64,000 nucleotides of DNA from Saccopteryx bilineata (taxonomy: Eukaryota > Chordata > Mammalia > Chiroptera > Emballonuridae), in assembly GCF_036850765.1 (NCBI RefSeq), contig NC_089498.1, positions 75,370,305 to 75,434,304 on the forward strand. The letters are read 5' to 3'. The notes under the pieces are model-generated. The model was not told the origin of the DNA and ran no database searches. It worked only from the letters and a program-made list of their open reading frames with translations. The position numbers and the translations under genes were made by a program. Positions 61,601 to 64,000 of the stretch are shown here, piece after piece (the first letter of the stretch is position 1; each line of letters opens with the position of its first letter).

Positions 61601-63018
61601 TTAAAAATACTTAATTTAAAAATTCACTAATTCACTTCCTTCTATAAATATCCACATTCAAATGAACACTAGACTAGTACCATACGATATTCCTTAAAAG
61701 AGGTTTCCATTATCAGTTCATGTTGGGAAGCAATGTACAGCATATCCATAATGCACATTATCGTAAAAGCAGTCTGAAAATCCTGAAGCTGAACCTATGT
61801 TTCCTGGGCTTGATTGAATGCTTTTGTTTTGCACTATTATCTATTACTATTCTAAAGCACTGGTACTCTAAGTTATAAATACACAAATACAGAGGCACAA
61901 TAAACAAAGGGATATTTATAGACATATTTTAGTATTTCAAATAAATCTTAAAGCCAAAGTCTCTTGAAAATATTTCTACATTTTTAACATTTCTGAATTA
62001 GACAAACATTCCACTAAGCAATCTTGTCAAGACTGACTAGGAGCAAAACCACAAAGATGACTGTATAGATGAATACACTGTTTCACAGGCTGGATTGGAA
62101 TGGTATATTATTTCTACTGAAAATGGCTGAAATCTCTTTTGCTTTAAGATATAAAATAAAAACTTTGCCTGACCAGATGGTGGCACAGTGGATAGCGTCA
62201 GACTGGGACACAGAAGACCTAGGTTCGAAACCCCAAGGTCACCAGCTTGAGCGCGGGCTCACCAGCTTGAGCACGGGGTCACTGGCTTGAGCGAGGAATC
62301 ACAGACATGACCCAAAGGTCGCTGGCTTGAAGCACAAAGTCGCTGGCTTGAATAAGGGGTCACTCGCTCTGCTGTAGCCCCCAAGTCAAGGAACGTACGA
62401 GAAAGCAATCAAGGAACAACTAAGGTGATGTTTCTCATCTCTCTCCCTTCCTGTCTGTCTGTCCCAGTCTGTCCCTCTCTCTGTCTCTCTCTATCGCACA
62501 CACAAAAAAAGATATAAATAACTTTATCACTTCCCTTAAATTATCTGTTGCTTCACCTTTTAATCTATGAAAAGGGTAATATTACCAAAAATGCATGTAA
62601 CGGATATATGATTCACAAGCTTTATTTCAAAGCTATTTCATTAAAATTTGGAGCATATTAAGTGTGTCACTCACAATAAGGTGACGTGACATACTATAAT
62701 ACTTTATGCTGCAATTCTGATTTCTATCACAGAGACTTAAATATAAAGGAACTTGACTCTCTAGAACTATGTACGACACATACACACACTTGCACACACA
62801 CAGTTGGCTTTTCCACTTTACCATTTTGATACCCTCCCCACGGCACAGCATTTCGTACTTCTGTCTCTCTGGCAGGTAGTCCACAGCAGCCCCTTTTTTC
62901 TTCTGGGTGCTTTTCTGATCAGACTGGTCATCTGAAGCAGACTTATTGGCATCTTTCTCTTTAGCCATTATATACTCAAAATATTTTAAATTACCATTTG
63001 CTCTCTGATGTTCAGGAT
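18729..63018 (-). CDS. P4HA1: Prolyl 4-hydroxylase subunit alpha-1, 3' ten coding exons
   Basis: Catalytic alpha-1 subunit of collagen prolyl 4-hydroxylase. In the ER lumen, as an alpha2-beta2 tetramer with protein disulfide isomerase (P4HB), it hydroxylates Pro in X-Pro-Gly repeats of procollagen using Fe(II), 2-oxoglutarate, O2 and ascorbate. Coding segments on the minus strand: 62822-63018, 60139-60315, 57397-57467 or 56304-56374 (alternative), 36401-36500, 27612-27665, 24570-24635, 20862-20930, 20268-20364, 18729-18799. All junctions have GT donors and AG acceptors and the frame is continuous to TGA. Counting back from the stop and assuming the human 534-residue length, the window covers residues ~235-534: the end of the peptide-substrate-binding region, a linker, and the whole double-stranded beta-helix dioxygenase domain. 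Iron ligands H429, D431, H500 and 2-oxoglutarate ligand K510 (human precursor numbering) are all present. No frameshift or stop. Exons 1-6 and the promoter lie beyond 64000. P4HA2 and P4HA3 are the alternatives, but the near identity I recall with human P4HA1 makes those unlikely. Confidence 0.97.
18800..20267 (-). other. P4HA1 intron 15
   Basis: 1468 nt. Around 19640-19715 a short segment (CAGTAGCCACTGGACGCATG, then GTGGCTAGTG) resembles an old mammalian hAT-type MER fragment. 19440-19630 may be an old LINE2-type fragment. No young insertions. Confidence 0.5.
20268..20364 (-). CDS. P4HA1: P4HA1 exon 15 (97 nt) with distal His and Lys
   Basis: Encodes 32 residues plus one base. [15 protein letters not shown] contains the third iron ligand (H500) and the 2-oxoglutarate-binding Lys (K510, human precursor numbering). 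Acceptor CTCCACAG, donor GTAAAT. The last base (G) joins TA of exon 16 to make Val. Confidence 0.97.
20862..20930 (-). CDS. P4HA1: P4HA1 exon 14 (69 nt)
   Basis: Encodes 23 residues, [20 protein letters not shown] then PKK. Acceptor CTTTATAG, donor GTAAAT; phase 0. This is the conserved G-G-x-T-x-F-P segment of prolyl 4-hydroxylases. Confidence 0.97.
20931..21841 (-). other. P4HA1 intron 13, segment nearest exon 14
   Basis: No recognised repeat or RNA. The neighbouring intron 14 (20365-20861) also shows none. Confidence 0.4.
21842..21960 (+). mobile_element. hAT-type element, left end only
   Basis: Starts CCAGGGGTCTCAAACTCGCG followed by GCCCGCC and GTGCGGCCCGC, a terminal sequence shared by several vertebrate hAT families. 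No matching right end was found nearby, so it is a truncated copy; the right limit is approximate. Confidence 0.6.
22045..22412 (+). mobile_element. Family A SINE
   Basis: Full-length and well preserved. Target duplication AAAGCAAAGAAACA at 22031-22044 and 22413-22426, identical. One CTCF-like motif at 22307-22320. Its longer open frames are chance frames of the SINE. Confidence 0.95.
22427..23139. other. Intron 13 DNA with a purine-rich tract
   Basis: 22820-22915 is nearly pure A/G on the plus strand and contains a short internal duplication of GAATGTGAAGGAGGAAGAGA. Nothing else recognised. Confidence 0.5.
23140..23590 (+). mobile_element. MLT1-type LTR (ERVL-MaLR), old
   Basis: Matches the MLT1 solo-LTR pattern: an early segment with 'CTTGAGTGGTAAGGTCTATG' and CCCCTCCCC, later CATCTGACTGCAAACGCATG, and near the end GGGGGTGATTTGTTATGCAG before AGTACTTAAC. 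Diverged. Confidence 0.75.
23591..24159. other. Unassigned intron 13 DNA
   Basis: AT-rich, no recognised feature. Confidence 0.4.
24160..24550 (+). mobile_element. Family A SINE
   Basis: Tail is an (AATAC)n repeat. Target duplication AAGTTTAG at 24153-24160 and 24551-24558. CTCF-like motif at 24428-24441. It lies 20 bp from exon 13. Confidence 0.93.
24570..24635 (-). CDS. P4HA1: P4HA1 exon 13 (66 nt)
   Basis: Encodes 22 residues, [20 protein letters not shown] then FY, a core strand region of the dioxygenase fold. Acceptor TTTACAG, donor GTAAGT; phase 0 at both ends. A SINE ends (24550) only 20 bp from this exon's donor side, followed by one copy of its target duplication. Confidence 0.97.
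24888..25240 (+). mobile_element. Family C SINE
   Basis: Full-length, head GCCTGACCAGGTGGTGGCGC. Target duplication TAAATAATGAGAACCA at 24872-24887 and 25242-25257, identical, so a young insertion. Confidence 0.95.
25490..26160 (+). mobile_element. Old L1 3' end
   Basis: Follows the L1 ORF2 C-terminus to 3' UTR pattern (CAAAACTGGAAAGTACCCTA, then 'CAGAATACTATTCAGTAATAAAA'). Decayed. Confidence 0.7.
26161..27611. other. Intron 12 DNA without a recognised feature
   Basis: About 1.45 kb, AT-rich. Possibly old L1 sequence in part (26600-27430); not assigned. Confidence 0.4.
27612..27665 (-). CDS. P4HA1: P4HA1 exon 12 (54 nt) with HxD iron ligands
   Basis: Encodes 18 residues, [18 protein letters not shown]. 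The H-x-D pair in PHFD provides the first two iron ligands (H429 and D431 in human precursor numbering). Acceptor CCTTTAG, donor GTAAGT; phase 0 at both ends. Confidence 0.97.
27666..28680. other. Intron 11, segment before the L1 insertion
   Basis: No recognised feature. Confidence 0.4.
28698..31874 (+). pseudogene. L1 ORF2 (reverse transcriptase), 5'-truncated, one stop codon
   Basis: One reading frame spans 28698-31874, interrupted only by TGA at 30609-30611, apparently CGA to TGA (a CpG transition) in the conserved W-N-x-K-x-P-x-I-A-K segment. Present: the end of the endonuclease domain ([10 protein letters not shown]), RT motifs [48 protein letters not shown], the catalytic FADD (30144-30155), and the C-terminal Cys-rich segment ([18 protein letters not shown]). 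About 1058 codons remain of a usual ~1275. The endonuclease is missing, so this copy cannot be autonomous. Near-intactness marks a recent insertion. Confidence 0.95.
31904..31965 (+). repeat. G-rich L1 3' UTR tract (G-quadruplex potential)
   Basis: Several runs of 3 to 8 G separated by short spacers on the plus strand. Such tracts are typical of L1 3' UTRs. Confidence 0.8.
32333..33199 (+). mobile_element. Internally deleted Helitron
   Basis: The 3' end is diagnostic: a perfect 8-bp hairpin GCGGTCAT-TTCGT-ATGACCGC (33167-33187), then a short spacer and CTAG (33196-33199), followed by host T. A plausible 5' end is TC at 32333 after host A, with AT-rich sequence then AAGTGTCTGTCTGTCGCCG, a pattern seen at many Helitron 5' termini. 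In between lies the C-terminal part of the Helitron Pif1-like helicase. No Rep domain, so non-autonomous. The 5' limit is inferred. Confidence 0.85.
32445..32928 (+). pseudogene. Helitron Pif1-like helicase, C-terminal fragment
   Basis: An open frame of about 158 codons that matches the helicase C-terminus of Helitron Rep-Hel proteins: [20 protein letters not shown], then [28 protein letters not shown] (helicase motif V region), SKSQGQTL, and [11 protein letters not shown] (motif VI). The frame is intact from the deletion point to the stop at 32926. The Rep nuclease and motifs I to IV are absent. Remnant of a once ~1400-residue protein. Confidence 0.88.
33255..33552. repeat. 149-bp tandem duplication
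   Basis: Two adjacent copies (33255-33403 and 33404-33550), identical except for a 2-nt deletion (GAAAGAGGGAA to GAAAGGGAA). Unit starts AAAGTCTGTCAGTGATTAGT. It lies 55 bp after the Helitron end. Confidence 0.93.
33553..33696. other. Unassigned segment with a short open frame
   Basis: A 43-codon frame begins ATGAAAAGCAATAATGC at about 33573. No family recognised. Confidence 0.3.
33697..34287 (+). mobile_element. Possible L1 5' UTR fragment
   Basis: Begins GGAGATGGCTGTGGAGTAGG and continues in the style of mammalian L1 5' UTRs (GC-richer, 'CACATCGAGACTGGTAGGAAG'). No ORF1 follows. Tentative. Confidence 0.4.
34288..34435 (+). mobile_element. Family C SINE, 3' part
   Basis: Carries CAGTCAAGGCACATATGAGA, AAGCAATCAATAAACAAC and the CTCTCTCC tail. 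The head is absent. Confidence 0.8.
34436..34575 (+). mobile_element. L1 3' terminal fragment
   Basis: Short 3' UTR piece ('GGGTTGTACATCTGAAGCTAAT', then AATTAATAAAAAAAT tail). Confidence 0.6.
34636..35520 (+). mobile_element. Tigger1-type DNA transposon, 3' part, split by U6
   Basis: 34636-35212 and 35326-35520 together follow the 3' half of mammalian Tigger1 (TcMar-Tigger) as I recall it, including the transposase C-terminus and the non-coding end ACAGTATAGTGTAAACA...GGAATGCCTGTACTT. The transposase reading frame (34823-35095 open) has stop codons. A U6 retropseudogene sits in between. Confidence 0.85.
35213..35313 (+). pseudogene. U6 snRNA retropseudogene
   Basis: Nearly complete U6 (GTGCTTGCTTCGGCAGCACA to GTGTTCCAT) with at least three substitutions relative to the U6 I know (position 6 C to T; CAAATTC to CAAGTTC; GCGTTCC to GTGTTCC). 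It is followed by an A-rich tail instead of a T-run terminator. The flanks AAATGTACA (about 35205-35212 and 35328-35336) form a target duplication, so it was inserted by L1 machinery. No PSE or TATA upstream. Confidence 0.95.
35724..36088 (+). mobile_element. Family C SINE
   Basis: Head GCCTCACCAGGCAGTGGCAC, repeated GCTTGAGC units, tail of A's; short target duplication AATTACA. Confidence 0.9.
36401..36500 (-). CDS. P4HA1: P4HA1 exon 11 (100 nt)
   Basis: Starts with the final T of the split Ser codon supplied by exon 9 or 10, then encodes 33 residues from [20 protein letters not shown] to TAEELQ. Acceptor TTCTTAG above 36500, donor GTGGGT below 36401. It is isolated in repeat-rich DNA, with a 19.8 kb intron upstream and an 8.7 kb intron downstream. 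Confidence 0.97.
36501..37006. other. Intron 10, segment nearest exon 11
   Basis: No recognised feature. The segment 36089-36400 on the other side of exon 11 is likewise unassigned. Confidence 0.4.
37007..37360 (+). mobile_element. Family A SINE
   Basis: Somewhat diverged (head CCCTGGCTGTTTGGCTCAG), (AAAT)n tail. Lacks the CTCF-like unit through a small deletion around 37255. Confidence 0.9.
37361..37990 (+). mobile_element. Old L1 3' end
   Basis: Decayed ORF2 C-terminus ('AAGTGGTGCAGCCACTTTGG', 'TTCCACTCCTCAGTATACACC') with 3' UTR to about 37990. Confidence 0.75.
37991..38543. other. Unassigned intron 10 DNA
   Basis: C/T-rich, possibly one old repeat continuing at 38966-39470 across the SINE. 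Not identified. Confidence 0.35.
38558..38951 (-). mobile_element. Family A SINE
   Basis: Reversed and well preserved. Target duplication CTCTCCCAGCTTTT at 38544-38557 and 38952-38965. Two CACCAGGGG units; the CTCF-like motif is at 38670-38683. Confidence 0.95.
38966..39903. other. Unassigned intron 10 DNA
   Basis: C/T-rich to 39470, then AT-rich with an (AAATAAAAAT) patch at 39596-39620. No family named. Confidence 0.35.
41176..41512 (+). mobile_element. Family A SINE, 5'-truncated in the tRNA-like head
   Basis: Begins GCGTCGGCCTAGC, lacking the first ~30 bp (box A). Flanked by an identical duplication AAAAATCAAATTGGTGA, ending at 41175 and at 41529. CTCF-like motif at 41418-41431. Confidence 0.93.
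41674..42085 (+). mobile_element. Family A SINE with doubled CTCF-like unit
   Basis: Full-length. The 22-bp unit containing CATCGCCCCCTGGTGGGC is present twice (motifs at 41941-41954 and 41963-41976). Preceded and followed by TCATGTGTGG (41664-41673 and 42086-42095). Confidence 0.94.
42096..43523 (+). mobile_element. 5'-truncated L1, same lineage as the 28.7 kb copy
   Basis: About 1.4 kb from late ORF2 to an A-rich tail, very similar to 30690-32100 of the other L1. ORF2 is broken by small indels near 42666, 42832 and 42936 and a shortened 3' UTR G-tract (43311-43328). The third copy of TCATGTGTGG follows at 43524-43533. Confidence 0.94.
43927..44425. other. Unassigned intron 10 DNA
   Basis: No recognised feature right of the piggyBac element. 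Confidence 0.35.
44427..44857 (+). mobile_element. Two family B SINEs in tandem
   Basis: 44427-44651 and 44668-44857. The sequence AAATAAAACTAGA occurs before the first, between the two, and after the second (about 44414, 44652 and 44859), so the second SINE went into a target duplication of the first. Confidence 0.92.
44875..46443. other. Unassigned intron 10 DNA
   Basis: 44927-45175 is GC-richer than its surroundings and 45230-45450 likewise, but no gene or repeat is recognised. 46012-46400 is C/T-rich and may be an old LINE2-like fragment. Confidence 0.35.
46461..46665 (+). mobile_element. Family B SINE with long (TC)n tract
   Basis: Target duplication AAAGAAAGAAGTTGGAC at 46444-46460 and 46666-46682, identical. 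TC microsatellite at 46588-46630. Confidence 0.95.
46690..47840 (+). mobile_element. Old L1 3' third
   Basis: Decayed ORF2 C-terminus and 3' UTR ending in CAATAAAGCTGTTTAAAAAA at about 47840. Recognisable blocks include 'CATGAAAAGATGCTTAATACC' and AACAACCCAAATGTCCATCA. Confidence 0.8.
48110..48590 (-). mobile_element. Old L1 3' end
   Basis: Reversed; shows TTCATTCTTTTTAAGGCTGA and GTAATATTCCACTGCATGC, the complement of the L1 ORF2 C-terminus. Decayed. Confidence 0.8.
48591..49101 (-). mobile_element. Family C SINE interrupted by a family B fragment
   Basis: The reversed family C copy (head CCACCACTGATCAGGC at right) is split by a forward, 5'-truncated family B SINE at 48663-48817. That insertion has target duplication AGAAGCATCAACTTG at 48648-48662 and 48818-48832. 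Confidence 0.9.
49237..49544 (+). mobile_element. Family C SINE
   Basis: Head slightly shortened (GCCCGACCGCAGTGGATAGA); ends in a (CA)n tail. Confidence 0.9.
49545..50284. other. Unassigned intron 10 DNA
   Basis: 49560-49760 may be old minus-strand L1; the rest is not recognised. Confidence 0.35.
50289..50475 (+). mobile_element. Diverged family B-like SINE
   Basis: Head ATGGCGGTGCAGTGGATAGA, then CAGTCAAGGCACATAGGACA; lacks a clean first part and has an AATAAAATC tail. Confidence 0.8.
50476..51230. other. Unassigned intron 10 DNA
   Basis: No recognised feature. Confidence 0.35.
51255..51330 (+). mobile_element. Possible hAT-type fragment
   Basis: TAGGTGTGCCACAAAATTTT ... GAAAAAGGTTGAAAATTGCT resembles the terminal part of a hAT MITE family; no target duplication seen. 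Confidence 0.4.
51465..51835 (+). mobile_element. Family A SINE
   Basis: Well preserved. CTCF-like motif at 51732-51745. Flanked by AAAAGTTATTCCA (51452-51464 and 51836-51848). Confidence 0.94.
51849..52174 (+). mobile_element. Family C SINE
   Basis: Starts directly after the second copy of AAAAGTTATTCCA and is followed by a third at 52175-52187. Confidence 0.94.
52391..52722 (+). mobile_element. Family C SINE
   Basis: Full-length. Target duplication AACCCACCA at 52382-52390 and 52724-52732. Confidence 0.94.
52733..54075. other. Unassigned intron 10 DNA
   Basis: 1.3 kb of AT-rich sequence without recognised repeats or genes. Confidence 0.4.
54076..54437 (+). mobile_element. Family C SINE
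   Basis: Diverged (head GACCTGGCCAGGTGGTTACG) with extra GCTGGCTTGAGC units and an (AAAT)n tail. Confidence 0.9.
54438..55124. other. Unassigned intron 10 DNA
   Basis: Contains a short local duplication of GAAAACTAAAACTTTTT at 54877-54915. Nothing else recognised. Confidence 0.4.
55125..55345 (+). mobile_element. MER5A-type hAT-Charlie element
   Basis: Matches MER5A as I know it: CAGTGGCTCTCAACAGG start, GGCAATGTCTGGAGACATTT, TACTAAACATCCTACAA and AATAGTGCCATG near the end. An old eutherian insertion. Confidence 0.88.
55346..56303. other. Intron 10, segment nearest exon 10
   Basis: No young insertion recognised. Confidence 0.4.
56304..56374 (-). CDS. P4HA1: P4HA1 alternative exon 10 (71 nt)
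   Basis: Encodes [20 protein letters not shown] then VSK plus AG of a Ser codon, the homologous alternative to exon 9, separated from it by a 1022-nt intron. Its acceptor has a long pyrimidine run (CCTTTCTCTTTTTTTGTAG), clearly stronger than that of exon 9; the donor is GTAAGG. It is intact and in frame, so both isoforms should be made in this species. The two peptides differ at about half of 24 positions while keeping the R-A-T, P-x-T-G and YR-S-K positions. Confidence 0.96.
56375..57396 (-). other. P4HA1 intron 9, between the mutually exclusive exons
   Basis: 1022 nt, free of recognisable repeats. On the minus strand it holds an A/C-rich run (GGCAAAACAAAACAAAAC) 60 to 85 nt upstream of exon 10 and a strong pyrimidine tract at its 3' end. 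Confidence 0.6.
57397..57467 (-). CDS. P4HA1: P4HA1 alternative exon 9 (71 nt)
   Basis: Encodes [20 protein letters not shown] then ISK plus AG of a Ser codon. Donor GTAAGA is strong. The acceptor region (minus strand, ending GGCTTCACAG) has a poor polypyrimidine tract. The known human gene splices exons 9 and 10 as mutually exclusive alternatives. Both are 71 nt here, so including both or neither shifts the frame before exon 11. Confidence 0.96.
57468..58349. other. Intron 8, segment nearest exon 9
   Basis: No recognised feature; no young insertions. Confidence 0.4.
58350..58693 (+). mobile_element. Diverged family A-like SINE
   Basis: Head CACTGGCTGGTTTGCTCAGT, body with 'GACCATCTGCTTCTC' but a different middle, (AAAT)n tail. 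Near-duplicated flank AATCTTTGG on both sides. No CTCF-like motif. Confidence 0.85.
58821..59396 (+). mobile_element. Old hAT-Charlie remnant, split by a younger MITE
   Basis: 58821-59012 and 59369-59396 form one element: left end near GATCAGCGAAC, body AATAAAGTTTCATTGAAATA and CTACAACAGCAGAGTTGAG, right end TTTGCCAACTCCTG. This is the pattern of an old eutherian MER/Charlie family. Confidence 0.75.
59013..59360. mobile_element. hAT-type MITE with perfect 8-bp target duplication
   Basis: 348 bp. Inverted ends CAGTGGTAGTCAACCT and AGGTTGACTAGCCCTG. Target duplication ATTTAAAC at 59005-59012 and 59361-59368, identical. AT-rich, non-coding. Confidence 0.93.
59397..60138. other. Intron 8, segment nearest exon 8
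   Basis: 59883-59930 is a tiny L1 3' end (AATGTCACCCTAATAAATTT plus A-tail), the same terminal sequence as the larger L1s in this window. The rest is unassigned. Confidence 0.5.
60139..60315 (-). CDS. P4HA1: P4HA1 exon 8 (177 nt)
   Basis: Encodes exactly 59 residues, from [12 protein letters not shown] through [11 protein letters not shown], entry to the catalytic domain. The acceptor is TTGCTTAG, read on the minus strand just above 60315; the donor is GTAAAT below 60139. Phase 0 at both ends, which lets either exon 9 or exon 10 follow. Matches the family without gaps. Confidence 0.97.
60316..62165. other. Intron 7, segment nearest exon 8
   Basis: About 1.85 kb of AT-rich DNA without recognised repeats. 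Confidence 0.4.
62166..62508 (+). mobile_element. Family C SINE
   Basis: Head GCCTGACCAGATGGTGGCAC, TC-rich end, short CA tail. Flanks share GATATAAA. Confidence 0.9.
62509..62821. other. Intron 7, segment nearest exon 7
   Basis: Ends with a (CA)n-like patch at 62779-62802. Nothing else recognised. Confidence 0.4.
62822..63018 (-). CDS. P4HA1: P4HA1 exon 7 (197 nt)
   Basis: Acceptor TTCTAATAG ends at 63019 and the donor GTAAAG follows 62822. The exon starts with the last two bases of a split Asp codon (preceding exon must end in G) and encodes 65 further residues. It covers the end of the TPR-like peptide-substrate-binding domain ([18 protein letters not shown]), an acidic/lysine-rich linker ([12 protein letters not shown] then QKKK), and the start of the conserved [17 protein letters not shown] segment. 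A few residues in the linker differ from the human sequence as I remember it (for example [10 protein letters not shown]), as expected for a flexible linker. Exon numbering assumes the 16-exon human gene. Confidence 0.96.
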
Positions 63019-63280
63019 CTATTAGAAGAGAAAGAGCATGTTCATGAGTGAACTTCCAGTTGTTCAAACATCAGGATACAGTACTATAAAAACAGAGGAC
63101 CACAATTTACCTTCCAGGATGGTTTTGAGAGTGAAGAAGGCAGCAGAGTTCTGGGGACAGAACTAGCCATTTATTTCAAAGTAGCAATTACTGCTTCTAC
63201 TTTGAGAACTTACTAATTAGCCAAAGGAACTATATGTGATCATTTGATGTCAAATGAATTTTTTAAATATTCCCAATTCC

Positions 63281-63648
63281 TTTTTTCTTTTTCCTCAAGT
63301 GAGAAGCGAGGGGGCAGAGGGACAGTGTCACACAAGAGTGCCCGACCAGCATCCACCCGGCAAGCCTGTTAGGGGGCAATGCTCTGCCTGTGTAGGGCGT
63401 TGCTCTATTGCAACCAGAGCCATTCTAGTGCCTGAGGCAGAGACCCTGGAGCCATCCTCAGCTCCCGGGCCAACTTTGCTCCAATGGAGCCTTAGCTGCG
63501 GGAGGGGAAGAAAGAGATAGAGAGAAAGGATAAGGGGAAAGGTAGAGAAGCAGATGGGTGCTTCTCCTGTGTGCCCTGGCTGGTAATCAAACCCGAGACT
63601 TCCACATGCCAGGCCGACGCTCTACCACTGAGTCAACTGGCCAGGGCC
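63281..63648 (-). mobile_element. Family A SINE, diverged
   Basis: Reversed, ending GAGTCAACTGGCCAGGGCC. Its CTCF-like unit has decayed (GTTAGGGGGCAATGC at about 63367). Confidence 0.9.
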
Positions 63649-64000
63649 CCGATTCTTATTTAAAGCAATGGAAAAAATTTTTTTGAGACTAAAATGTAAT
63701 TACCATGGAGAAGACACTATATAAGTTCAAAAGCAACCTTTACCACAGATAAATTATAAATGCAGAACACAGCCTACTTCTGAGGGCTGAATAGATTTTA
63801 GGCCAAACTTCTAAATGAGACAGAAAAGAGAACTAAAGATGTAATTTTCAAATAAGCCAGAATCCACTAATTGTCTCTGAATTGCTAGTCATAATTTTTA
63901 GCTATCTCTTAGGAGGGGAAAAGACGACTTACTCCACCCATCCGGAAAGGGGGGGAAAAACAACCACACACAAATAAAAAAGGAAGCACAATATGTAGAA
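63649..64000. other. Intron 6 of P4HA1, to the window edge
   Basis: No exon or repeat recognised. The exon that must end in G to complete the split Asp codon is not here. 63019-63280 is also without features. Confidence 0.4.

Noticed and set aside
63100..63160. Donor-like GAAG|GTAAAT on the minus strand at about 63113, considered as the previous P4HA1 exon
   Set aside because: The translated sequence in front does not match the expected P4HA1 region and does not end in the required G with correct phase.

Overview
This window is vertebrate nuclear DNA from a mammal, almost certainly a bat. The evidence is a spliced mammalian gene with GT/AG introns, L1 LINEs, MaLR/ERVL-type remnants, MER5A and Tigger1 fragments, and dozens of tRNA-derived SINEs with TC-rich tails of a kind I associate with rhinolophoid (horseshoe or leaf-nosed) bats rather than vespertilionids. 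The species call is inference; the mammalian call is firm.

The only host protein-coding gene recognised is P4HA1 (prolyl 4-hydroxylase subunit alpha-1, the catalytic subunit of ER collagen prolyl 4-hydroxylase). It lies on the minus strand from beyond the right edge to the stop codon at 18729. Ten coding exons can be placed to the base: exons 7 to 16 of the 16-exon human gene, as I recall that numbering. They include the mutually exclusive 71-nt pair 9 and 10. Every exon is in frame with consensus splice sites, and the iron ligands (His, Asp, His) and the 2-oxoglutarate-binding Lys are all present. The N-terminal exons are outside the window.

Layout. 1-13500: intergenic DNA downstream of P4HA1, made of old minus-strand L1/HAL1-like sequence, nested SINEs, a decayed ERV at 5.9-8.5 kb and two hAT-type MITEs. 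13506-14917: a 1.4 kb hAT element with SPIN-like termini enclosing an unusual interior of tandem repeats and five long hairpins. 14926-17830: SINEs and unassigned DNA. 17830-63018: P4HA1. Intron 11 (27666-36400) carries a young 5'-truncated L1 with an ORF2 broken by one stop codon, an internally deleted Helitron keeping Pif1 helicase sequence and a 3' terminal hairpin plus CTAG, a 149-bp tandem duplication, and a Tigger1 fragment split by a U6 snRNA retropseudogene. Intron 10 (36501-56303) carries a piggyBac element with TTAA target duplications and matching inverted ends, itself invaded by two SINEs and an L1, plus many more SINEs. The stretch around exons 8 to 10 (about 55.4-58.3 kb) has no recognisable young insertions. 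Intron 8 holds a hAT MITE inside an older hAT-Charlie remnant.

The most striking feature of the window is its concentration of cut-and-paste and rolling-circle DNA transposons (SPIN-like hAT, other hAT MITEs, piggyBac, Helitron). This is unusual for mammals and known as a bat peculiarity. The full-length SINE family here also carries a near-consensus CTCF motif in most copies.
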